Below are positions 25,119 to 34,352 of a stretch of DNA of 64,000 bases, one piece after another. Source of the DNA: Cystobacter fuscus (GTDB lineage Bacteria; Myxococcota; Myxococcia; Myxococcales; Myxococcaceae); NCBI RefSeq assembly GCF_002305875.1, contig NZ_CP022098.1:11594001-11658000 (forward strand), read 5' to 3'. Under the pieces are notes generated by a model that searched no databases, was not told the DNA's origin, and saw only the letters and a list, made by a program, of their open reading frames with translations. The position numbers and the translations under genes are program-made. How positions within the stretch are numbered: position 1 is the stretch's first letter; the number at the start of each line of letters is the position of its first letter.

Positions 25119-25229
25119 GTAATAACGTTAAATCCTATTAATTCGTGAGAAACCGGCAAGTAATTTCACACCTTCACTGCGAGTGTGATTGACCGCTCTC
25201 GGGCTCCCCTAACGTTCCGGGAACTCGTG
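25119..25229. other. AT-rich non-coding spacer
   Basis: No gene is seen. The AT-rich patch continues from the nested palindrome and probably contains promoter sequence for the reverse glycosidase gene. Confidence 0.3.
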
Positions 25230-25446
25230 AGGAACACACGCCAGGCATCTGACGAGAGGCCATCCCCCATCATGGCGCGTCGTCTCCCGAGCCCTCGAAT
25301 GGGAACCCTCGCTCGTCCTCTCCCCCAAGCCCATGACCGCGAGCAACCCCGAGCACGTGGCCTTCACCGCCCGCATCCGCGAGCTCCTCGACCGGGCCGG
25401 CCTCATCGAGCGTCCGGAACCTGGACCCGCCAGCGAAGACTCCTGA
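25230..25446 (+). pseudogene. Possible 3-prime gene remnant
   Basis: An open frame of about 70 codons reads SWRVVSRALEWEPSLVLSPK, then MTASNPEHVAFTARIRELLD up to TGA at 25446. Composition is protein-like and GC-rich, but the only ATG (25333) leaves 37 residues. It looks like the C-terminal end of a lost gene next to the defence cassette. No family is recognised. Confidence 0.3.
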
Positions 25447-25487
25447 ACCGGCGAGCACGCTCGTCACCAGGACGAGCGGCTCAGCGC

Positions 25488-26267
25488 TCAGGACCCAAGC
25501 GCCTCGACCAATGAGGAACAAGCCCGCAGCCGCTCGACGGACTCGAAAAATGAGCGCTCGGCGAGCCACACCTCGTCCGCAGGAAACGTCTTGGCGAGCG
25601 CTTCGTTGTGAAGATCTCCGATGCAAGGCAACAACGCCTTCTTGGGCCGCGAAACTTCATCAAGAAGTCGTCTATCCGCAGACCACGACTCGATGCGTTG
25701 CACATGCTCCGCGGAGGTATGCCGCTCCTGGCAATGCGCGAGGAGTTCTTGCGTCGACTGATAGAGCCAGGACTCGATGCTGTAGCACGGAGACAGAACC
25801 AACAGACGAGCAAGTGCGGCTTCGATCTCCTCGGGAGTCAGTGCAAGGTGTGTTCCCCGTCCGGAGGGAGGAGGCGGAGTGGCCTCACCTCGCAGGATCT
25901 TCCGTACGCGCTCACGGATGATCGATTCGAACTTCTGGCGATTCTCACTGGTGTCGCGCTCGGCCCATACTCGGTCGGTATCGAAGTGAAAGACGACGAA
26001 TCCCCCAGACTCCATCAACCGGGCCGCGATCGCACCGAAAAGCACAATGGAATCCCGTGTCGGAGGTTCCTCCTTCCAACTGTTTGCACGAGTCCCTTGG
26101 AGGGCGCGATCATTCTCCGGCAGAGGCTCGATCTTGATCCGATTCGGATTCAAATCGACGTTGGGCACCACGATCTTGAGCGCTTCCTTCAAGAGTTTCT
26201 GGACAGCCGTCTGAGCCTGACGACCCGAGTCCTCAGTCAGGAGGAGAATACGCGCACGGATAGGCAT
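25488..26267 (-). CDS. TOPRIM-like effector (RloB/DUF4276/AbiLii type), defence partner
   Basis: A 259-residue protein. ILLLTED (Glu12) and FHFDTDR (Asp96, Asp98) fit the Glu and DxD metal ligands of a TOPRIM fold, and CYSIESWLYQ matches the conserved Ile-Glu-x-Trp-Leu helix of RloB/DUF4276-like proteins. It starts 6 bases after the stop of the AAA ATPase gene, so the two are one operon. ATPase plus TOPRIM pairs of this kind (AbiL, PARIS) sense phage and then cleave nucleic acid or block growth. Assignment to the class is by motif only. Confidence 0.65.
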   Translation of the reverse strand: MPIRARILLLTEDSGRQAQTAVQKLLKEALKIVVPNVDLNPNRIKIEPLPENDRALQGTRANSWKEEPPTRDSIVLFGAIAARLMESGGFVVFHFDTDRVWAERDTSENRQKFESIIRERVRKILRGEATPPPPSGRGTHLALTPEEIEAALARLLVLSPCYSIESWLYQSTQELLAHCQERHTSAEHVQRIESWSADRRLLDEVSRPKKALLPCIGDLHNEALAKTFPADEVWLAERSFFESVERLRACSSLVEALGS

Positions 26268-26273
26268 AGCGTG

Positions 26274-27500
26274 TCACCAGAGTCCCTTGGTGAGCAGGAT
26301 GTCCGATACGCGCTGGATGCCAGTCTGGTACGCCGAGAAGAACGAGTCGGCCTCCTCCTCAGTGGGGTTGCGCCAAACAAGTTGAGCACCGGCCTCGCCA
26401 TTGACGCGCTCGCAGAGGATGAACGTCTGGCGAACCTCCTCCGCACTGTCGAACCGCAAGAAGTCGAGCAACAGCGGATTCTGGCTCGTCAGGAACGCCT
26501 GGCGGTCGCCAATCTCCTCCAGACACGCCGAGATCCATTCATGGTGAAGACCGTTCACAAGTTCGTCCGCAATCACCGTTCCGCCTGATGCGTCAACATG
26601 AGCAAAAAACGTAAGCAACCGCTTTTGTCCGTAACTAAGCAACTCATGCGACACCTCTTCATCTTGTCTTCTAAAGAAAAATCGAAGATTACTAAGACGG
26701 ATCGACTTACGTCCTGTCCCAGACCCAAGATGTTCCGTATCAAATCGCGCGCGCGCAGAGTCATAACCAATGATCTTGGCCACTCGGCCAAGAAACTCCA
26801 GTTCAAACTCTGCCGTTGTCCCCGCCTCAGCCAGGTCTTCAGACATGATGGATAACATCGAACTTGGAAAGTCCTTGAGATTCCATGTCGAAAGACCAAT
26901 CTCAGGCTCTCTCTTCAACTCAATTTTCAGCAGCCTGTTGAAATCCTCAAGACTCTCGTCCATACGTCTCGCAGATTGAGCAAGGGCCGTAAAAATATCC
27001 GCCGTCTCGCTCATGTCATAGGCCTCTTGCCCATACACCAAAGCAGAAACCAACGACACAGCAAGATTCTCCTCAAAAACTCTTTCCCGACGAAATTCCT
27101 TGCCATCCCGACTAATCAAAACCGTATTCGGCAGCATATCGATACGCAGAAACGCCATGCCATCTCTCTTGAACACAATTGCGTCGGTTCGACGAGGAAT
27201 GGAACGGCTCTCCCTTGCATGCAGCCCTAGTTTCACGAAAAGTGCTGGCTCTTGGACCCGCTCCTGAATGAGCGTGTGCTCAAAACCAAGAGATTCTCTC
27301 GAGACATGACGGCACACGTTCAACTCATCACCCTCAAGTGCGTCGTCTTCCGCGCCCATCACGGTCGCCAACAAGCGCAGGAGCGTCGTCTTCCCCGCCG
27401 CGTTCTTGCCGAGCACCACGTTGAGGCCAGGACGAAACTCCAGGGTCGTCGGAACGACGTTCCGGAACTTGTTGATCGTGAGCTTCGTCAGCTTGTTCAT
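26274..27500 (-). CDS. AAA15/21-type ABC-like ATPase, defence sensor
   Basis: A 408-residue ATPase starting MNKLTKLTINKFRNVVP, with Walker A GKNAAGKTTLL at about 32-42, a helical insertion with several Lys-rich stretches, ELLSYGQKRLLTF as the signature region, and Walker B TVIADELVNG. The usual switch His is replaced in TSQNPLLLD. This is the architecture of OLD-like and AriA/AbiLi ATPases. The gene is lower in GC, especially in the middle, than its neighbours, consistent with a transferred defence cassette. The ATG at 27500 is chosen; upstream in-frame sequence is an artefact. Confidence 0.75.
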   Translation of the reverse strand: MNKLTKLTINKFRNVVPTTLEFRPGLNVVLGKNAAGKTTLLRLLATVMGAEDDALEGDELNVCRHVSRESLGFEHTLIQERVQEPALFVKLGLHARESRSIPRRTDAIVFKRDGMAFLRIDMLPNTVLISRDGKEFRRERVFEENLAVSLVSALVYGQEAYDMSETADIFTALAQSARRMDESLEDFNRLLKIELKREPEIGLSTWNLKDFPSSMLSIMSEDLAEAGTTAEFELEFLGRVAKIIGYDSARARFDTEHLGSGTGRKSIRLSNLRFFFRRQDEEVSHELLSYGQKRLLTFFAHVDASGGTVIADELVNGLHHEWISACLEEIGDRQAFLTSQNPLLLDFLRFDSAEEVRQTFILCERVNGEAGAQLVWRNPTEEEADSFFSAYQTGIQRVSDILLTKGLW

Positions 27501-27667
27501 CGTCCCATCCTGAAGCGGGGCGCCACGAGGAGCGGCGCGGCCTCCGGACCCGACCACAGCCCCTCCCAGGGGGTCAAGGAGCCAGGCACCCCGTACCTCC
27601 TGACCAGCAGCCCACACTGCCCCCCCATGCCATTGGCCCCGGGCGCGGAGCGTGATTTGAATCCCCC

Positions 27668-29122
27668 ATGAGCCTCCCGTCCCCCGCCGCGAAGTCCGCG
27701 TCTGGCCTGTCCACCCTCGAAGCCTCGATCCGCCGGGACCTGGAGCGCCTCGAGTACCCCAAGCGCCCCTGGGTCCTCTCCCGCCAGGCAAGCGACGGCC
27801 GCCCCATCCTCGACGTGCTCATCATCGGCGGCGGCCAGAGCGGGCTCGCCGCCGCCTTCGGCCTCATGCGCGAGAAGGTCGACAACCTCCTCGTCGTGGA
27901 CGACTGCGCACCGGGCCTCTCCGGCCCCTGGAAGACGTTCGCGCGCATGCACACCCTGCGCACCCCCAAGCACCTCACCGGCCCCGACCTCAACCTGCCC
28001 AACCTCTGCTTCCAGACCTGGTACGAGGCCCAGTTCGGCGAGGACGCCTGGAAGGCCGTGGGCTTCGTCCCCAAGGAGCTCTGGGCCGACTACCTCCACT
28101 GGTACCGCCACGTCCTCTCCATCCCCGTGCGCAGTCACACCCGCGTGGGTGCCCTGTCCTGGCTCCCCGAGGAGCGCTGCTTCGCCGCCCCCGTCCGCTC
28201 CACCGACAAGAACGGCCCCCAGGACGCCCCCGAGGAGACGCTGCTGGCGCGCAAGGTGGTGCTCGCCACCGGCATCGACGGCTCGGGCCGCTGGGAGACT
28301 CCCGCCAACGTGGCCCGCCTGCCCCGCGAGCTCTGGCTCCACACCCGCGATGACATCGACTTCGAGGCCCTGCGCGGCAAGCGCATCGGCGTGCTCGGCG
28401 CGGGCGCCTCGGCCTTCGACAACGCCTCCGTCGCCCTGGAGCGCGGCGCCGCCGAGGTGCACCTCTTCTACCGCCGCAAGACGCTGCCCACCGTCAACGC
28501 CTACCGCTGGGCCGAGTTCGTCGGCTTCCTCAAGCACCACGCCGACCTGCCGGACGCGGACCGCTGGCGCTTCATCCGCCGCATCCTCGAAATGGGACAG
28601 CTCCCCCCGCACGACACCTACCACCGCGCCCGCGCCCTCCCCCACTTCTTCCTCCACGCGGAGAGCCCCTGGCAGGATGTCCAGGCCGTGGATGGAAAAG
28701 CCCAGGTCACCACCCCCCACGCCACCTTCACCTTCGACAAGCTCATCGTCGGCAGCGGCACGGTGACGGACCTGTCGCTGCGCCCGGAGCTGGCCCACCT
28801 CGTCGGCGACATCGCCCTGTGGAAGGACCGCTACACCCCGCCTCCCCAGGAGGCTCACACGGACCTCGCCCGCCACCCCTACCTGGGCCCCGGCTTCGAG
28901 TTCCAGGAGAAGGTCCCCGGCCGCGCCCCCTACCTCGGCTCGGTCTTCAACTACACCTTCGGCTGTCTGCTCTCGCTCGGCTTCGGCGGCGCGAGCATCT
29001 CCGGCATGAAGTACAGCCTGCCCAGGCTCGTCGCGGGCATCACCCGGCAGCTGTACCTCGAGGACAAGGACGCCTACTTCGACTCGCTGATGAAGTTCGA
29101 CCTGAAGGAGTTCGAGCCATGA
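27668..29122 (+). CDS. FAD/NAD(P)-dependent monooxygenase, candidate urate hydroxylase
   Basis: A 484-residue flavin monooxygenase-like enzyme with two dinucleotide motifs: IIGGGQSGLAAAFGL near 51 and GVLGAGASAFDNA near 242. The ATG is followed by a gene run that converts 5-hydroxyisourate to ureidoglycolate, and the stop overlaps the allantoinase start (ATGA). No cofactor-free uricase, PuuD or HpxO is visible. By context this protein is the best candidate for oxidising urate to 5-hydroxyisourate, a job done elsewhere by the FAD enzyme HpxO. Its sequence looks more like an FMO/Baeyer-Villiger enzyme than HpxO, so the role is inference. Confidence 0.8.
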   Translation: MSLPSPAAKSASGLSTLEASIRRDLERLEYPKRPWVLSRQASDGRPILDVLIIGGGQSGLAAAFGLMREKVDNLLVVDDCAPGLSGPWKTFARMHTLRTPKHLTGPDLNLPNLCFQTWYEAQFGEDAWKAVGFVPKELWADYLHWYRHVLSIPVRSHTRVGALSWLPEERCFAAPVRSTDKNGPQDAPEETLLARKVVLATGIDGSGRWETPANVARLPRELWLHTRDDIDFEALRGKRIGVLGAGASAFDNASVALERGAAEVHLFYRRKTLPTVNAYRWAEFVGFLKHHADLPDADRWRFIRRILEMGQLPPHDTYHRARALPHFFLHAESPWQDVQAVDGKAQVTTPHATFTFDKLIVGSGTVTDLSLRPELAHLVGDIALWKDRYTPPPQEAHTDLARHPYLGPGFEFQEKVPGRAPYLGSVFNYTFGCLLSLGFGGASISGMKYSLPRLVAGITRQLYLEDKDAYFDSLMKFDLKEFEP

Positions 29123-30480
29123 GCCAGGATTGGGTATTGCGCGGCGAGCGCGTCGTCACGGACACGGGCGTGCGCCCGGCCGCCGTGGTGGTGCGCGACG
29201 GCAAGGTGGCCGCCGTGGTGGGCCCCGAGGACGTGCCCGCGGGGCTGCCCGTGACGGACGTGGGGCAGAAGGTCATCATGCCCGGCGTGGTGGACAGCCA
29301 CGCCCACATCAACGAGCCCGGACGCACCGAGTGGGAAGGCTTCGAGACGGCCACGCGCGCCGCGGCCGCCGGCGGCATCACCACCGTGGTGGACATGCCG
29401 CTCAACTCCATCCCCGCCACCACCTCGCGCGAGGCGCTCGCCCAGAAGGCCGCCGCCGCCGAGCGTCACTGCGCCATCGACTACGGCTTCTGGGGCGGCG
29501 TCATCCCCGGCAACTCGGGCGAGCTGGACGCGATGATCGACGCGGGCGTCGCCGGCTTCAAATGCTTCCTCATCCACTCCGGCGTGGACGAGTTCCCCCA
29601 CGTGACGCGCGAGGACCTCGAGCGCGCCATGCCCATCCTCGCGCGCCGGGGCGTGCCCCTCATCGTCCACGCGGAGCTGACGGCCTCGGAAGAGCCGCCC
29701 AAGGGCGACACGCGCACCTACCGGAGCTACCTCGCCTCGCGCCCGCGCAAGTGGGAGGACGACGCCATCCACATGATGGTGGAGCTGTGCCGCGAGCACC
29801 GCGGCCCCGTGCACATCGTGCACCTGTCCTCCTCGGACGCGCTCGGGGAGATCGCCTCCGCCAAGAAGGAGGGCCTGCCCTTCACCGTGGAGACGTGTCC
29901 GCACTACCTCACCTTCGACGCGGAGCACATCCCCGACGGCGCCACCTGGTTCAAGTGCGCGCCCCCCATCCGCGAGTCGGAGAACCGCGAGAAGCTCTGG
30001 GCCGGCCTCGCGCGCGGCGACATCGACATGGTGGTGTCCGACCACTCGCCCTGCACCCCCGCCCTCAAGCACCTGGAGCACGGTGACTTCGGCCGCGCCT
30101 GGGGTGGCATCGCGTCGCTCCAGTTCAGCCTGCCCGCCGTGTGGACCGGCATGCGCGAGCGCGGCCAGGGGCTCGAGCAGCTCGTGCGCTGGATGTGCCA
30201 CGCGCCCGCCCGGCTCACCGGCCTCACGGGCGTGAAGGGCTCGCTCACCCCGGGCGCGGACGCGGACCTGCTCGTCTTCGACCCCGACGCCTCCTTCACC
30301 CCCGACGCCTCGGGCGTGCTGCACCGCCACAAGCTCACCCCCTACGCGGGCCGTGCGCTGGTGGGCGTGGTGGAGCACACCTGGGTGCGAGGTCAGAAGG
30401 TCCACACTCGGGGCGAGCCGCCGCCGGCTCCCACGGGCCGGTGGATTCGCCGCCCTTCCACGGCGCGGCGCGTGGACTAA
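29119..30480 (+). CDS. allB: Allantoinase
   Basis: A 453-residue amidohydrolase that opens allantoin to allantoate. Metal ligands are visible in DSHAHINEPGRTEWEGF, the probable carbamylated Lys in GFKCFLIHSG, His residues in IVHAEL and HIVHLSS, and Asp in VVSDHSPC. The length and motifs are typical of AllB. Translation is coupled to the preceding FAD enzyme by ATGA overlap, and allantoicase follows after 30 bases. A larger ORF upstream in this frame is out of register with real coding sequence. Confidence 0.93.
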   Translation: MSQDWVLRGERVVTDTGVRPAAVVVRDGKVAAVVGPEDVPAGLPVTDVGQKVIMPGVVDSHAHINEPGRTEWEGFETATRAAAAGGITTVVDMPLNSIPATTSREALAQKAAAAERHCAIDYGFWGGVIPGNSGELDAMIDAGVAGFKCFLIHSGVDEFPHVTREDLERAMPILARRGVPLIVHAELTASEEPPKGDTRTYRSYLASRPRKWEDDAIHMMVELCREHRGPVHIVHLSSSDALGEIASAKKEGLPFTVETCPHYLTFDAEHIPDGATWFKCAPPIRESENREKLWAGLARGDIDMVVSDHSPCTPALKHLEHGDFGRAWGGIASLQFSLPAVWTGMRERGQGLEQLVRWMCHAPARLTGLTGVKGSLTPGADADLLVFDPDASFTPDASGVLHRHKLTPYAGRALVGVVEHTWVRGQKVHTRGEPPPAPTGRWIRRPSTARRVD

Positions 30481-30510
30481 GGTAGCCCCCCTCCGAGGAG
30501 AAGCCCCACC

Positions 30511-31527
30511 ATGCAGACACCCGAGGAAGGCAAGGTGCGCGTCGCCTTCGCCGAGCTCATCGATCTGGCCGCCGAGAAGGTCGGCGGCCGCGCCCTCTAC
30601 GCCAACGACGAGTTCTTCGCCCCCAAGGAGAACCTGCTCAAGCCAGGGCGCGGCGTCTTCATCCCCGACAAGTACACCGAGTTCGGCAAGTGGATGGACG
30701 GCTGGGAGACGCGCCGCAAGCGCGTGCCGGGCCATGACTTCTGCATCCTCCAGCTCGGCCTGCCCGGCACCATCCGCGGCGTGAACGTCGACACCAACCA
30801 CTTCCTCGGCAACTTCCCCGAGTACGCCTCGGTGGACGCGCTCGAGGTGCGGGGTGAGGCCACGCCCGAGTCGCTCGTGGACGCCGCGTGGACGCCCATC
30901 GTCCCGAAGACGAAGCTCCACGGCGGCACGCAGAACTACCTCCCCGTGGCGAGCGAGGCGCGCTGGACGCACCTGCGCCTGAACATCTTCCCAGATGGCG
31001 GTGTGGCGCGCTTCCGCGTGCACGGCGTGGTACGGCCGGACCTGGAGAAGCTGCGCGGAAGCGAGCTGGTGGACCTGGCCGCGGCGGAGAACGGCGGCAT
31101 CGTCGTCACCTGCAACGACTCCTTCTTCGGTCCCAAGGACAACCTCATCCTCCCCGGCCGCGCGCCCACCATGGGCGATGGCTGGGAGACGCGCCGCAAG
31201 CGCGTGCCGGGCTTCGACTGGATCGTCGTGAAGCTCGCCACCGCCGGCACCGTGCAGCGCGTGGAGGTGGACACCAACCACTTCAAGGGCAACTTCCCCG
31301 ACACCTGCTCGCTGGAGGGCTGCTTCCTCAAGGAAGACATCCTCGACTTCGCCAACGCGAAGGACATCACCTGGCAGGAGATCCTCCCGCGCACCAAGCT
31401 CCAGGCGAGCCACCGCCACTTCTACGAGCAGGAGCTGCGCGAGAAGGGCCCCTTCACCCACGTGCGGCTCAACATCTTCCCGGACGGAGGCATCAGCCGA
31501 CTCCGGGTGCACGGACGGGCGGCGTGA
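30511..31527 (+). CDS. alc: Allantoicase
   Basis: A 338-residue allantoicase that splits allantoate into urea and ureidoglycolate. It is built of two homologous jelly-roll halves, seen as ANDEFFAPKENLLKPG with GWETRRKRVPGHD in the first and CNDSFFGPKDNLILPG with GWETRRKRVPGFD in the second. GAGGAG precedes the ATG. The operon therefore uses the urea-releasing branch rather than allantoate amidohydrolase. It is followed with a 4-base overlap by OHCU decarboxylase. Confidence 0.93.
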   Translation: MQTPEEGKVRVAFAELIDLAAEKVGGRALYANDEFFAPKENLLKPGRGVFIPDKYTEFGKWMDGWETRRKRVPGHDFCILQLGLPGTIRGVNVDTNHFLGNFPEYASVDALEVRGEATPESLVDAAWTPIVPKTKLHGGTQNYLPVASEARWTHLRLNIFPDGGVARFRVHGVVRPDLEKLRGSELVDLAAAENGGIVVTCNDSFFGPKDNLILPGRAPTMGDGWETRRKRVPGFDWIVVKLATAGTVQRVEVDTNHFKGNFPDTCSLEGCFLKEDILDFANAKDITWQEILPRTKLQASHRHFYEQELREKGPFTHVRLNIFPDGGISRLRVHGRAA

Positions 31528-32036
31528 GCCGGCTCGCGTGGCTCAACGGGCAGCCCGCCGAGCAGGCCCAGGTGGAGTTCTCGCGCTGCTGCGGCTCGAC
31601 GCGCTGGGCCGAGGCGATGACCCGGGCGCGGCCCTTCGCGAGCGAGGCGGCCCTGTACGAGCGCGCCGAGGCGCTCTGGGCCCAGACGGGGCCCGAGGAC
31701 TGGCGCGAGGCGATGACGCACCACCCGCGCATCGGCGACGTGTCGCGGCTGCGCGAGAAGTTCAAGGCCACCGGCGCCTGGAGCGAGCAGGAGCAGCAGG
31801 GCATGCGGGGCGCGGGCGAGGACGTGATTCAAGCGCTCGCCGACGGCAACCGCGAGTACGAGGCGCGCTTCGGCTTCATCTTCCTCGTGTGCGCCACGGG
31901 CAAGAGCGCCAGCGAGATGCTCGGCCTGTTGCGCGAGCGCATGAACAACCCGCCGGATCAGGAGCTACGGGTCGCGGCCGGGGAGCAGGGAAAAATCACC
32001 CGCATCCGCCTGGAGAAGCTTCTCTCGTCCCCATGA
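31524..32036 (+). CDS. uraD: OHCU decarboxylase (2-oxo-4-hydroxy-4-carboxy-5-ureidoimidazoline)
   Basis: A 170-residue enzyme that decarboxylates OHCU to S-allantoin. It has HHPRIGD, with the catalytic His, and a conserved C-terminal stretch GFIFLVCATGKSASEML followed by an Arg-rich helix. The start is GTG, overlapping the allantoicase stop as GTGA. The next gene, HIU hydrolase, overlaps its stop as ATGA, so the two consecutive urate-ring steps are encoded side by side and co-translated. Confidence 0.93.
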   Translation: MSRLAWLNGQPAEQAQVEFSRCCGSTRWAEAMTRARPFASEAALYERAEALWAQTGPEDWREAMTHHPRIGDVSRLREKFKATGAWSEQEQQGMRGAGEDVIQALADGNREYEARFGFIFLVCATGKSASEMLGLLRERMNNPPDQELRVAAGEQGKITRIRLEKLLSSP

Positions 32037-32374
32037 GCACCCTGTCCACCCACGTCCTCGACACGCAGTCGGGCCGCCCGGCGGCGGGCGTCCCCATCAC
32101 CCTGGAGTTCCAGTCCGCCGAGGGCTGGCGCGAGCTGACCCGGGGCACCACCAACGCCGATGGCCGCGTGCGCGACTTCCTGCCCACCGGCACCCGGCTG
32201 GAGCCCGGCGTCTACCGGATGACGTTCCACACCGGCGAGTACTTCCGCGCCCACGCCCTGCGTGGCTTCTATCCGTATGTCTCCGTGGTGTTCGAGCTCA
32301 CCGCGCCCGAGGAGCACTACCACGTCCCCCTGCTGCTCAGTCCCTTCGGCTACTCCACCTACCGGGGGAGCTGA
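32033..32374 (+). CDS. uraH: 5-hydroxyisourate hydrolase (transthyretin-like)
   Basis: A 113-residue enzyme with STHVLDTQSGRPAAG at the N-terminus and the diagnostic YRGS at the C-terminus, where the active-site tetrapeptide of HIU hydrolases lies. It forms a tetramer and hydrolyses 5-hydroxyisourate to OHCU. Its presence means that the cell produces 5-hydroxyisourate, supporting a urate oxidase activity nearby. Translation is coupled to uraD. Confidence 0.95.
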   Translation: MSTLSTHVLDTQSGRPAAGVPITLEFQSAEGWRELTRGTTNADGRVRDFLPTGTRLEPGVYRMTFHTGEYFRAHALRGFYPYVSVVFELTAPEEHYHVPLLLSPFGYSTYRGS

Positions 32375-32383
32375 CCTCTCGCC

Positions 32384-33730
32384 ATGAGCTCTCCCCTCTC
32401 CATCGAGCGACTCGCCATCACCCGCGCGGCGTTGGCCCACGCCCACCTGGCGTATGAGCGCCTCCACCCGGAGGCCACCCCGCGCCGGCAGCCCGTGCAC
32501 ACGATGTACGGCGGCGCCCACCTCTTCACCGCGCAGACGCCCCAGAAGATGGGACGCACGGCCATGACCGCGCTGCGCGAGTACGCTCCGGATGGTCGCG
32601 CGCTCGCCGCGTGTCTCGGTCTGGACGAAGCCCTGGCCGAACGGGTCCACGCGCGCGTGCTCACCAAGCTCGAGCGTGAGCCGGTGGAGGACTTCCGCAT
32701 CGACTTCGAGGACGGCTATGGGCACCGCCCGGACGGGGAGGAGGATGGCCATGCCCTCACCGCCGCCACCGAGGTGGCCCGGGGCCTCGCGAACGGCACC
32801 CTGCCGCCCTTCCTCGGCATCCGCATCAAGGCACTGAGCGAGGAGCTGTTCGACCGGAGCGCGCGCACGCTCGGACTCTTCATCGGCACGCTCCTGGAGC
32901 GCACGGGGGGACGGCTGCCACCGGGGTTCGTCGTCACCCTGCCCAAGGTCTCCCTGCCCCAGGAGGTGACGGCACTCGTGCGCATGCTGGAGCTGCTGGA
33001 GACGGACCACGGCCTGGAGCCCGGAGCGCTGAAGCTGGAGTTGATGGTGGAGACGCCCCGGGCGCTCTACACGCCGGACGGACGCCTCGCGCTGCCCGCG
33101 CTCGTGGAGGCGGCGCATGGACGCTGTGTGGCGGCACACCTCGGGCCGTATGACTACACGGCCTCGCTCCACATCACCGCGGCACAGCAGGACCTCTCGC
33201 ACCCGGCATGCGACTTCGCCCGGAACGTGATGCAGGTGTCGCTGGCGGGCAGTGACGTGGCGCTCTCGGATGGCCCGACGAACGTGCTGCCGGTGGCGCC
33301 CCACAAGCCGGGAGCGCACCCGCTCACCGAGGCCCAGCGCGAGGAGAACCGCCAGGTGGTGCACCGCGCGTGGCGGCGGATGTACACGAACACGCGCCAC
33401 GCGCTGGAGCGCGGCTTCTACCAGGGGTGGGATCTGCACCCGGCCCAGCTCCCGGTGCGCTACGCGACCGTGTACGCCTTCTTCCTGGAGGGACTGGACG
33501 AGGCCTCGCGCCGGCTCAAGTCCTTCGTGGAGAAAGCGGCCCAGGCCACGCGGCTCGGCGAGGTGTTCGACGACGCGGCCACGGGCCAGGGGCTGCTCAA
33601 CTCCTTCCTGCGCGGCCTGGCCTGCGGCGCCGTCACCGAGGAGGAAGCGCGCGCCACGGGCCTGACGTTGGAGGAGCTGCGCGGCCGCTCGTTCCTCCGC
33701 ATCGTCCAGGGCCGCCGTCCTCCCGCCTGA
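32384..33730 (+). CDS. Aldolase/citrate-lyase family protein (DUF6986-like)
   Basis: A 448-residue protein of the HpcH/citrate lyase superfamily type, with FRIDFEDGYG and KLELMVETPRA as probable metal and substrate sites and AAHLGPYDYTAS further on. It is the last gene of the urate cluster, 9 bases after uraH. Enzymes of this group make or break C-C bonds with glyoxylate or pyruvate, so it may use the glyoxylate released from ureidoglycolate, in a malate synthase-like step. The exact reaction is not shown by the sequence. Confidence 0.75.
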   Translation: MSSPLSIERLAITRAALAHAHLAYERLHPEATPRRQPVHTMYGGAHLFTAQTPQKMGRTAMTALREYAPDGRALAACLGLDEALAERVHARVLTKLEREPVEDFRIDFEDGYGHRPDGEEDGHALTAATEVARGLANGTLPPFLGIRIKALSEELFDRSARTLGLFIGTLLERTGGRLPPGFVVTLPKVSLPQEVTALVRMLELLETDHGLEPGALKLELMVETPRALYTPDGRLALPALVEAAHGRCVAAHLGPYDYTASLHITAAQQDLSHPACDFARNVMQVSLAGSDVALSDGPTNVLPVAPHKPGAHPLTEAQREENRQVVHRAWRRMYTNTRHALERGFYQGWDLHPAQLPVRYATVYAFFLEGLDEASRRLKSFVEKAAQATRLGEVFDDAATGQGLLNSFLRGLACGAVTEEEARATGLTLEELRGRSFLRIVQGRRPPA

Positions 33731-33778
33731 GTGGCCTTCACAGTCGGACCCACCCTCTCACCGAAGGGAAGAACCTCC

Positions 33779-34333
33779 ATGAACGAGAAGATCGCGAACC
33801 TGCCGCTCAAGCGCATCGACGGAACCGAGACCTCGCTGGCCGCCTTCAAGGGCAAGGTGCTCCTGGTGGTCAACGTGGCCTCGCAGTGCGGCCTGACGCC
33901 CCAGTACGACGGCCTGGAGAAGCTCTACAAGAACTACCAGGCCCGGGGACTGGTGGTGATGGGCTTTCCCGCCAATGAGTTCGGCGCCCAGGAGCCGGGC
34001 ACCAACACGGAGATCCAGGAGTTCTGCCGCTCCAGGTTCGGCATCGACTTCCCCATGTTCTCGAAGATCGTCGTCAAGGGAGAGGGCCAGCACCCGCTCT
34101 ACCAGCACCTGACGGAGACGCTCCCCGAGGCGCGCTTCCCCACCAACAGCTCCATGCGCGCCCGGCTGGAGAAGCACGGCATGAAGCAGCAGAAGAGCAA
34201 CGACATCCTCTGGAACTTCGAGAAGTTCCTCATCAACCGCCAGGGTGACGTGGTGGCGCGCTTCTCTCCGGACACCACCCCGGATGACCCCGCGCTGGCC
34301 CAGGCCATCGAGGCGGAGCTGGCCAAGGCCTGA
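33779..34333 (+). CDS. Glutathione peroxidase-family thiol peroxidase
   Basis: A 184-residue thioredoxin-fold peroxidase with active-site NVASQCGLTPQY (Cys, not selenocysteine), GFPANEFGAQEPG and WNFEKFLI, which supplies the conserved Trp. In the second motif the usual Gln is Glu and the resolving-type Cys is Ala, a change seen in many bacterial homologues. It reduces hydrogen or lipid peroxides using thioredoxin or glutathione. GGGAAGAA precedes the ATG at 33779. It is not part of the urate operon, although HIU formation by oxidases yields peroxide in many species. Confidence 0.9.
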   Translation: MNEKIANLPLKRIDGTETSLAAFKGKVLLVVNVASQCGLTPQYDGLEKLYKNYQARGLVVMGFPANEFGAQEPGTNTEIQEFCRSRFGIDFPMFSKIVVKGEGQHPLYQHLTETLPEARFPTNSSMRARLEKHGMKQQKSNDILWNFEKFLINRQGDVVARFSPDTTPDDPALAQAIEAELAKA

Positions 34334-34352
34334 GACGAAGCCCTCCGCTCTC

